From contig JACDAZ010000117.1 of the NCBI GenBank assembly GCA_013695175.1, forward strand, positions 1 through 5,471: a stretch of 5,471 nt of DNA. The letters run 5' to 3'. The position numbers and the translations under genes are program-made. The notes beneath the pieces were generated by a model. The model was given only the letters and a program-made list of their open reading frames with translations, had not been told where the DNA came from and did no database searches. The DNA is from Flavisolibacter sp. Its GTDB lineage: Bacteria > Bacteroidota > Bacteroidia > Chitinophagales > Chitinophagaceae. Below, one piece after another: positions 1 to 4,266 of the stretch. The stretch's first letter is position 1, and each line of letters starts with the position of its first letter.

Positions 1-405
1 ATACAATCCTGCAAAACCAAATACACTGAATTCATCAAGGTGCACATAGTGAGGATATTTTTTCTTTTGAAATTCCATCCATTCAAAAAAACCATCAGCT
101 AACACAATACACCTGTTTTGCATTACATAATTTCTGAAAGATGGTTTTTCAAAAATGGTTTCTCCTTTTGCATTTAAAGTTTGTGTTCTTATTTTTTTTG
201 AGTCCTCAATTGATTTTACCCAATGTGGTATCAATCCCCAGTTATAAGCCTGCACCTTTTGAGGTTGATGCTGTGTTATTACAGGCATCACCGGAAAATC
301 AAATGCATTGGCATGATGAATGGGTTCAAATGGCATTTCCCATTCAGCACGGATCATTTTCATGATCTCTTCCTGCTTCTTCGTTAAAGAATAATGATAA
401 CACAT
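1..405 (-). CDS. SOS response-associated peptidase (SRAP/YedK/HMCES family), N-terminal part, cut by left edge
   Basis: The minus strand reads open from an ATG at 405-403 to the window edge, giving 135 residues of a protein that is usually about 220-240 long. SRAP proteins shield abasic sites in single-stranded DNA by forming a thiazolidine crosslink through Cys2, which becomes N-terminal once Met1 is removed. Visible hallmarks are Met-Cys at positions 1-2, WGLIPHW at 56-62, LNAKGET at 77-83 (Asn78 matches the family's conserved Asn), and RCIVLADGFFEW at 98-109 with the expected catalytic Glu108. The conserved His of the second half lies beyond the window. The need for Cys2 fixes the start, so later ATGs (codons 15 and 17) are ruled out. 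The start codon lies only 12 bases after the stem of a terminator-like hairpin and has no Shine-Dalgarno sequence. The neighbouring gene on the same strand is DJ-1/PfpI. I saw no SOS box. Family assignment is firm; regulation is unknown. Confidence 0.93.
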   Translation of the reverse strand, partial: MCYHYSLTKKQEEIMKMIRAEWEMPFEPIHHANAFDFPVMPVITQHQPQKVQAYNWGLIPHWVKSIEDSKKIRTQTLNAKGETIFEKPSFRNYVMQNRCIVLADGFFEWMEFQKKKYPHYVHLDEFSVFGFAGLY

Positions 406-410
406 GGTGT

Positions 411-444
411 AAAAATAAAGTCATCCCACATTACGGGATGACTT
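411..444 (-). terminator. Rho-independent terminator after the DJ-1/PfpI gene, abutting the SRAP start
   Basis: A perfect 10-bp inverted repeat (arms 418-427 and 435-444, AAGTCATCCC / GGGATGACTT) encloses a 7-base loop. Read on the minus strand, it is followed by TATTTTT (417-411). It starts 17 bases past the end of the DJ-1/PfpI coding region, the classic place for an intrinsic terminator. The plus strand has no T-run after the stem, so it acts in the minus direction. It also lies in what would be the leader of the SRAP gene, so it could act as an attenuator instead of a full stop. Confidence 0.8.
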
Positions 445-461
445 CCTGATAACATTAAAAT

Positions 462-1058
462 TTAAGAATTACCAAAATTACTGTCAGCATGTGTAAACTG
501 ACCTGTCGTTGCGTGTTTGCCCTCTCCTAATTCTTCAATCATTTTTTTACAAAAAGCATCCAAATCTTTTGGATTGCGGCTGGTAACAAGTCCATTATCT
601 ACAACTACTTCTTTGTCTACCCACAAAGCACCGGCATTTACCAAATCGGTTTTTATTGATTTATAAGAAGTTAATTCACGGTTTGAAATCATGCCTGTTT
701 CTATTAACAACTGAGGAGCATGACAAATAGCAGCCAAAGGTTTTCCCTGCTCCATGAAATGTTGTGCAAACGATACACATTTTTCATTTTCCCGCATTTT
801 ATCGGGGTTAATAACACCTCCCGGTATTACAAGCATGTCATAATCCTCAGGATTGGCTTTACTTAAAGGAACATCTACATCCAGTTCTATACTCCAGTGA
901 TCATGATCCCATGCCTTTACTTTTCCATCTTGAGGTGAAACAATATGTACCGTTACTCCTGCATCTTCCAAAGCTTTTTTAGGAACAGTAAGTTCTAACT
1001 CTTCAAAACCATTTTCTGTAAGTATTGCTACTTTTTTACCTTTTACATCTTTTGCCAT
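462..1058 (-). CDS. DJ-1/PfpI family protein (type 1 glutamine amidotransferase-like; PfpI/YhbO group)
   Basis: This is a 198-residue single-domain protein, close to the usual length of the PfpI/YhbO subgroup, and cytoplasmic (no signal peptide). The flavodoxin-like fold starts with the strand KVAILTENGFEELE (9-22), which carries the conserved early Glu (Glu15). A GG-x3-P-D-x2-R segment follows at 80-89; Asp86 takes the place of the acidic triad residue known in PfpI proteases. The nucleophile elbow is AAICHAPQLL (109-118) with Cys112 and His113. Family members have been described as intracellular proteases, as chaperones, and as glyoxalase or protein-deglycase enzymes acting on methylglyoxal adducts; the sequence does not decide between these. 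The ATG at 1058 is followed at once by a Lys-rich start to the first strand, so no longer start is needed. The gene diverges from the amidase at 1164 and has its own terminator downstream. A stress-response role is an inference from the family. Confidence 0.93.
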   Translation of the reverse strand: MAKDVKGKKVAILTENGFEELELTVPKKALEDAGVTVHIVSPQDGKVKAWDHDHWSIELDVDVPLSKANPEDYDMLVIPGGVINPDKMRENEKCVSFAQHFMEQGKPLAAICHAPQLLIETGMISNRELTSYKSIKTDLVNAGALWVDKEVVVDNGLVTSRNPKDLDAFCKKMIEELGEGKHATTGQFTHADSNFGNS

Positions 1059-1163
1059 AACTTATCATTTAAGATAATTAAAGGCACAAAAACCAAACCA
1101 CTGAAGTTTAATTTATTGTAGAAGAAAAAAACTTCCCTTACTTTCCAATTTTAATCAGCAACT

Positions 1164-1976
1164 ATGTGGAAATTTATTTTGATAATCACTTCCGGCTTCT
1201 GCCTTTTACTTTTAGCTTGTTCAAGATCACCTTACGCTGCAACTAATAAATCATATATCAGGCAGGTAAAAGAATTTTCGAAAGAAATAACAAAAAATCC
1301 TGCTCAGCAAACCATGTCCACAGCACCCCTATGGGTGGGTACAACCAATTTTAATTTACGCAAACCAAATATTGTTGTAATACATCATACAGCTCAAAAC
1401 AGTTGCGATCAAACTTTAAGAACCTTTACTTTACCACGTACACAGGTGAGTGCACATTATGTAATATGTAAAGACGGAATTGTACATCACATGCTGAATG
1501 ATTATTTAAGAGCCTGGCATGGAGGATCAGGAAAATGGGGAGCAGTCACCGATATTAATTCCGGCTCTATTGGTATTGAATTGGACAATAATGGAAAAGA
1601 AGTATTTTCTCAGTTGCAGCTCAACAGTCTTATTTTGCTGCTGGATACTCTAAAAAGAAAATATAATATTCCGGCAGCCAATTTTATTGGACATGCGGAT
1701 ATGGCGCCTACACGCAAAAATGATCCTAATGTAAATTTTCCGTGGAAACAATTAGCCGATAAAGGATATGGTTTATGGTGGAGTGATACTACTGGGGTTA
1801 TGGTACCGGAGCATTTTAATGTAAAAGATGCTTTTAAAATTATTGGTTATGATGTAACAGATACCACTGCTGTTATACAATCTTTTAAAAGAAAATTTCT
1901 ACAGCAGGAAGGCAGCAATACTTTAAATGAGGCAGAAAGGAAAATACTCTACACTCTCTACAGAAGGTATTATTAA
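1164..1976 (+). CDS. N-acetylmuramoyl-L-alanine amidase lipoprotein (Amidase_2, AmiD-like)
   Basis: This 270-residue enzyme cleaves the amide bond between N-acetylmuramic acid and L-alanine in peptidoglycan or muropeptides. The N-terminus is a lipoprotein signal: a hydrophobic stretch followed by LLAC, with lipidated Cys19, so it is membrane-anchored in the envelope. The Amidase_2 fold spans about 60-200. Zinc ligands by family comparison are His74 (VVIHHTA, 71-77), His177 (FIGHADMAP, 174-182) and Asp187 (RKNDP). Glu139 in IGIELDN (136-142) matches the catalytic Glu, and Lys185 the conserved basic residue. The C-terminal 70 residues (YGLWW..., GYDVTDTT at 228-235, final helix to RRYY) resemble the small peptidoglycan-binding-like domain that follows the catalytic domain in AmiD. 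The full set of active-site residues argues for an active enzyme rather than a mere recognition protein. Its stop overlaps that of the convergent lipoprotein gene. A likely role is peptidoglycan turnover or recycling (inference). Confidence 0.93.
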   Translation: MWKFILIITSGFCLLLLACSRSPYAATNKSYIRQVKEFSKEITKNPAQQTMSTAPLWVGTTNFNLRKPNIVVIHHTAQNSCDQTLRTFTLPRTQVSAHYVICKDGIVHHMLNDYLRAWHGGSGKWGAVTDINSGSIGIELDNNGKEVFSQLQLNSLILLLDTLKRKYNIPAANFIGHADMAPTRKNDPNVNFPWKQLADKGYGLWWSDTTGVMVPEHFNVKDAFKIIGYDVTDTTAVIQSFKRKFLQQEGSNTLNEAERKILYTLYRRYY

Positions 1977-2179
1977 TTCTTCCTCCTTGAACTGGTATCA
2001 TAAATCACATTGGTAGTACTATCCTGGTGACCACTGGCTGTAGTATCTAAAGTAGCAGGCGCATCTGTAGCTACTGAGTCACCTGTATTGGAATCCTGCA
2101 TAGTATATGTTCTTTCACCCTGCTCATTACACCCGGTAATAAAAGCTGTCAATAGTACAGGTATAAACATCTTTTTCAT
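1973..2179 (-). CDS. Small Ser/Thr/Asp-rich lipoprotein, unknown function
   Basis: This is a 68-residue protein with a clear lipoprotein signal: MKK start, hydrophobic core at 5-13, then ITGC with lipidated Cys17. The mature part is only about 50 residues, polar and low in complexity (rich in Ser, Thr, Asp), with no predicted fold and no cysteine other than the anchor. It ends in a basic tail (SSRRKN). I do not recognise a family; such short lipoproteins are common and poorly annotated in Bacteroidota. The coding call is supported by the intact lipobox, the A-rich stretch (GAAAAAAG) upstream of the ATG, and the lack of any competing gene in 1977-2179. It converges on the amidase gene with overlapping stop codons and diverges from the membrane protein at 2300. 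Confidence 0.72.
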   Translation of the reverse strand: MKKMFIPVLLTAFITGCNEQGERTYTMQDSNTGDSVATDAPATLDTTASGHQDSTTNVIYDTSSRRKN

Positions 2180-2232
2180 AATCTGCTTTTTTCAATACTT
2201 TTATACTAAAACACTGCCAGAGTCTTAATCCA

Positions 2233-2268
2233 CAAATTTAAACTCATCTGTAAATGTGCATGTGGCAA
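2233..2268 (-). promoter_or_regulatory. Candidate Bacteroidota-type promoter for the small lipoprotein gene
   Basis: On the minus strand, TAAATTTG (2240-2233) matches the Bacteroidota -7 element TAnnTTTG exactly. A TTG (2268-2266) lies 25 bases upstream, slightly more than the usual 17-23. A transcript would start near 2226 and leave a leader of roughly 45 bases. The motif is short and the region AT-rich, so a chance match is possible. Confidence 0.33.
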
Positions 2269-2299
2269 TCTTTTTGTAACCCTAATTAAAACTACTAAG

Positions 2300-2506
2300 A
2301 TGAACGTAAAAAGAATTTTTGGAATTATCCTCACTATACTTGGAATTGTAGGTTTAATTTATGCAGCAGTGGTGTTTTTAGATGCAGGTGGATCATCTAA
2401 TGAAATCAAAGTTTTAATTGTGTATGGTGTTTTAGGTGCCATCTTTTTCTTTACCGGGATTGGTTTAATAAAGGGAACTCATGATGACTCCCGGCCTCCT
2501 GCATAA
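2300..2506 (+). CDS. Small two-helix inner-membrane protein, unknown function
   Basis: This 68-residue protein consists almost entirely of two hydrophobic helices. Helix 1 is at about 6-27 (IFGIILTILGIVGLIYAAVV...) and helix 2 at about 38-57 (VLIVYGVLGAIFFFTGIGLI). A short Gly/Ser/Asn loop joins them (28-36). The positive charges K4, R5, K37 and K58 flank the helices, and the end is hydrophilic (HDDSRPPA). Glycine-rich packing motifs (GxxG-like) occur in both helices. Both ends are probably cytoplasmic with a short periplasmic loop, though the single K37 makes this uncertain. I cannot assign a function; proteins of this size and layout are frequent in Bacteroidota. The next gene starts 26 bases after the stop on the same strand, so the two are probably co-transcribed. 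No clear Shine-Dalgarno sequence is present, as expected for this phylum. Confidence 0.8.
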   Translation: MNVKRIFGIILTILGIVGLIYAAVVFLDAGGSSNEIKVLIVYGVLGAIFFFTGIGLIKGTHDDSRPPA

Positions 2507-2532
2507 TTAATCATACAAAATAAAATAATCAG

Positions 2533-3009
2533 ATGCGGTCACTTTTTATATTGATCTTTTTTACATATGCGTGTAACAACAGCAATGATCAAGGATCCAT
2601 TACAGATGGTGAAGTACATGCCAATGCAAACGAGACCATCAACAGATATGCTACACTAACGAATATTAATGGTTGTTATGAAATGGTAATGAACAGGGAT
2701 ACAGCATTATTAAAATTAACAATGGCAGGAAATAATATAACCGGTAATCTTATTTATAAATTATTTGAAAAAGATAAAAATGAAGGTGAGATAAAAGGTG
2801 AAATAAGAGATTCGCTTATTTATGCAGATTATACTTTTCAATCAGAAGGAACAACTTCGGTGAGAGAGGTTATATTTAAAATTTCCGGCAATAATTTAAT
2901 ACCTGCTTATGGTGATCTGGAAGATGATAATGGAAAAATTATTTTCAGCGATCATAATCAATTGCAGTATCTTAATTATAATCCATTTATTAAAATTGAA
3001 TGTAAATAA
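2533..3009 (+). CDS. Lipoprotein of unknown function, likely beta-rich
   Basis: This 158-residue protein has a short lipoprotein signal: MRS, a hydrophobic stretch (LFILIFF), then TYAC with Cys14 as the lipidated residue. An Asn/Asp/Ser-rich linker (15-37) follows. The mature domain begins near NGCYEMVMNRDTALLKL (46-62) and continues as alternating strands with turns such as AGNNITGNLIY and EIKGEIRDSLIYADYTF. That alternation suggests a small lipocalin-like or beta-sandwich fold that opens with a G-C-Y strand. Three cysteines are present (14, 48 and the penultimate residue 157); 48 and 157 could form a disulfide in the periplasm, which would tie the C-terminus to the first strand. I do not recognise a named family. 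It probably shares a transcript with the membrane protein 26 bases upstream, and a stem-loop overlaps its stop codon. Confidence 0.82.
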   Translation: MRSLFILIFFTYACNNSNDQGSITDGEVHANANETINRYATLTNINGCYEMVMNRDTALLKLTMAGNNITGNLIYKLFEKDKNEGEIKGEIRDSLIYADYTFQSEGTTSVREVIFKISGNNLIPAYGDLEDDNGKIIFSDHNQLQYLNYNPFIKIECK

Positions 3010-3032
3010 TAGCTTTCAAATTATTTACATTT
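2999..3032 (+). terminator. A/T-rich stem-loop overlapping the lipoprotein stop codon, putative terminator
   Basis: A perfect 12-bp inverted repeat (arms 2999-3010 and 3020-3031, AATGTAAATAAT / ATTATTTACATT) encloses the 9-base loop AGCTTTCAA. The left arm contains the last codons and the TAA stop (3007-3009) of the lipoprotein gene. The right arm is T-rich and runs into TTATTAG, so there is a weak U-tract but no long T-run. The stem has only one G-C pair, so its stability is modest. It would end the 2300-3009 transcript before tsaB at 3054, but could be leaky. Confidence 0.5.
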
Positions 3033-3053
3033 ATTAGCTGCTAATTTTGCTAA

Positions 3054-3761
3054 GTGAATTATATTTTAAGTATTGAAACGGCTGTCGAAGATTCTTCTGT
3101 TTGTTTATCATCAGGCAAAAAAATAATAAATTTTAAACAAACCATTTCTTCACGTGATAGTGCTGCCTGGTTACATCCTGCCATCAGTGATCTAATAAAA
3201 GAATCAAATATTTTATTAAAAGATGTAGCTGCAGTAGCTGTAAGTGCCGGACCTGGTTCTTATACAGGTTTAAGAGTTGGTATGGCAACAGCAAAAGGAT
3301 TGTGTTATTCATTACAGGTACCCCTCATTACAATCTCAACATTAAAAATGATGGCAGCATCTACAGCAGCAGATGCATTAGCATCTTCATCTGATATCTC
3401 TCATTTGAAAAATAACCTGGTTTGCCCCATGATTGATGCAAGAAGGATGGAAGTGTTTACTGCTGTTTATGACATGAATATGACAGAACTGCTACAACCA
3501 CAAAATTTAATTTTAGAAAAAGATAGCCTCAAAGCCTTACTGGATAAGAATTTTATAACTTTTTTCGGAAATGGCAGTATTAAATTTAAGCATGTAGTTC
3601 AGCATCCTAATGCTTTATTTATAAACAATAAATTTAATGCTGAACATCTTGTTCCTCTTGCTATTCAAGCATATGAAAGAAGATATTTTACTGATCTCGC
3701 ACACTCGGAACCTTATTATGGAAAAGAATTTTATTCTCCTGCACCTAAAAAAATTTTATAA
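3054..3761 (+). CDS. tsaB: tRNA threonylcarbamoyladenosine biosynthesis protein TsaB
   Basis: TsaB is the non-catalytic partner that binds TsaD (with TsaE) and is needed to place the t6A modification on A37 of tRNAs that read ANN codons. It is cytoplasmic. The 235 residues fit the family's usual length of about 220-240. Diagnostic segments are the first strand YILSIETA (3-10), the signature SAGPGSYTGLRVGMATAKGL (64-83), IDARRMEVFTAVY (127-139), and the Bacteroidota-style tail SEPYYGKEFYSP (218-229). The start is GTG at 3054: an in-frame TAA (3051-3053) lies directly before it, and any later start would cut into the first beta-strand. No Shine-Dalgarno sequence is seen. The gene follows an unrelated lipoprotein by 44 bases. 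tsaD, tsaE and tsaC are not in the window. Confidence 0.95.
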   Translation: MNYILSIETAVEDSSVCLSSGKKIINFKQTISSRDSAAWLHPAISDLIKESNILLKDVAAVAVSAGPGSYTGLRVGMATAKGLCYSLQVPLITISTLKMMAASTAADALASSSDISHLKNNLVCPMIDARRMEVFTAVYDMNMTELLQPQNLILEKDSLKALLDKNFITFFGNGSIKFKHVVQHPNALFINNKFNAEHLVPLAIQAYERRYFTDLAHSEPYYGKEFYSPAPKKIL

Positions 3762-3783
3762 ATATTTGAAGTTGTAACAATAT

Positions 3784-3818
3784 TTTGTTTTAATTTATTT
3801 GTTTAACAATTACATTTG
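3784..3818 (+). promoter_or_regulatory. Bacteroidota-type promoter of the ArsR-family gene
   Basis: TACATTTG (3811-3818) matches the -7 consensus TAnnTTTG exactly. A TTTG (3784-3787) lies 23 bases upstream as the -33 element, at the long end of the known spacing range. Transcription would begin near 3825, giving a leader of about 50 bases before the ATG at 3874. The promoter is overlapped by the TTTGTTTA-type boxes listed separately, which fits control by a repressor. Confidence 0.5.
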
Positions 3819-3866
3819 TTTAGCACTTTAATTTAGTTAAACAAAGCACTATTCTCCTTAAACAAA
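3784..3866. promoter_or_regulatory. Cluster of TTTGTTT / AAACAAA boxes, putative operator region
   Basis: Five copies of a 7-base box lie in 83 bases: TTTGTTT at 3784-3790, 3798-3804 and 3815-3821, then its reverse complement AAACAAA at 3839-3845 and 3860-3866. The second and third extend to a 12-base direct repeat, ATTTGTTTA[A/G]CA (3797-3808, 3814-3825). TTTGTTTAAC (3798-3807) and GTTAAACAAA (3836-3845) form a perfect 10-bp inverted repeat. TTGTTTAACAA (3799-3809) is itself a palindrome around one central base, like ArsR-family sites. The cluster spans the promoter and leader of the ArsR-family gene, so autoregulation is the natural reading. The background is AT-rich, so not every copy need be meaningful. 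Confidence 0.5.
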
Positions 3867-3873
3867 AGTATCT

Positions 3874-4206
3874 ATGAGTACGATGGCTATTGAAAACAAT
3901 CCAAAAGCAGGTTCTGAATTAAAAGTTGATGTTGTTCAATTAAAAAAAGCGTCCCTGGTATTGAGAGCAATTAATCACAAATTGCGTCAGCAGCTCTTAA
4001 AGCTTATTCATCAGCAAGGACAAATGACTGTAACAGAAATCTACATCAAACTTCGCCTGGAACAATCTGTAGCATCTCAACACCTGGCTATTTTACGTAA
4101 AGCCGGTATTGTAAATACTGCTCGTGATGGTAAATTTATTTACTATTCGGTTAATACAGAACGCCTGGCTGAGGTTCACAAAGTTGCTTACCAATTGTTA
4201 CCATAA
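3874..4206 (+). CDS. ArsR/SmtB-family winged-helix transcriptional regulator without cysteines
   Basis: This 110-residue, single-domain DNA-binding protein has the usual ArsR-family size. The winged helix spans about 28-94: helices LVLRAINHKLRQQLLKLIHQ (28-47) and TVTEIYIKL (52-60), recognition helix around SVASQHLAILRKAG (65-78, with the typical S-Q-H-L), and the beta-wing IVNTARDGKFIYYSV (79-93). Family members are dimeric repressors released by metals or by thiol chemistry. Here the ELCVCDL-type metal site of helix 3 is absent, and there is no cysteine anywhere, so neither the classical As/Cd site nor the BigR/SqrR disulfide/persulfide switch is possible. Only one histidine (102) lies in the last helix. 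The start is ATG 3874: an in-frame TAA at 3859-3861 excludes longer starts, while Met4 (3883) remains possible. It is 60 bases upstream of the persulfide dioxygenase gene, its likely target, and has box repeats in its own promoter. The inducer is unknown. Confidence 0.92.
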   Translation: MSTMAIENNPKAGSELKVDVVQLKKASLVLRAINHKLRQQLLKLIHQQGQMTVTEIYIKLRLEQSVASQHLAILRKAGIVNTARDGKFIYYSVNTERLAEVHKVAYQLLP

Positions 4207-4220
4207 ATTATTTCTTTAGT

Positions 4221-4266
4221 AATGTCTTTGACTGTAAACTAAATTTGCAGCAAAGACATTTTTATT
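4221..4266 (+). terminator. Long hairpin with U-rich tail between the regulator and the dioxygenase gene (terminator, attenuator or operator)
   Basis: The outer arms AATGTCTTTG (4221-4230) and CAAAGACATT (4251-4260) pair perfectly over 10 bp. After one bulged A (4231), CTGTAAA (4232-4238) pairs with TTTGCAG (4244-4250), with one G-U wobble, leaving the 5-base loop CTAAA. The tail is TTTATT, running straight into the ATG at 4267. As RNA this looks like an intrinsic terminator or attenuator placed at the start codon. As DNA it is a palindrome around TAAATTTG (4240-4247), which matches the Bacteroidota -7 element, although no TTG lies at the right distance upstream. The structure is certain in sequence; its role is not. 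Confidence 0.6.

Noticed and set aside
141..365. 74-codon open frame on the plus strand
   Set aside because: It lies antisense to the SRAP coding region, whose conserved motifs are unmistakable on the minus strand; the translation is Phe/Leu-rich and has no recognisable family.
1062..1077. TTATC-ATTTAA-GATAA inverted repeat just before the DJ-1/PfpI start
   Set aside because: Arms of five bases in AT-rich DNA are too short to call an operator without comparative data.
1103..1135. GAAGTTT / AAACTTC inverted repeat upstream of the amidase
   Set aside because: The 7-bp stem has a 19-base loop, no U-tract and no link to a promoter element, so I could not support a role.
1059..1163. Search for promoters in the divergent gap between DJ-1/PfpI and the amidase
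   Set aside because: No exact TAnnTTTG was found on either strand; the nearest plus-strand candidate, TACTTTCC, misses key bases, so no promoter is listed.
3042..3049. TAATTTTG as a full tsaB promoter
   Set aside because: It matches the -7 consensus but has no TTG at the right distance, and transcription would begin at about the start codon; mentioned only as part of a finding.
3760..3785. Possible terminator after tsaB (AAATATT / AATATTT, 7 bp)
   Set aside because: The stem is only A-T pairs with a 12-base loop, so it would be very unstable; an AT-rich gap produces such repeats by chance.
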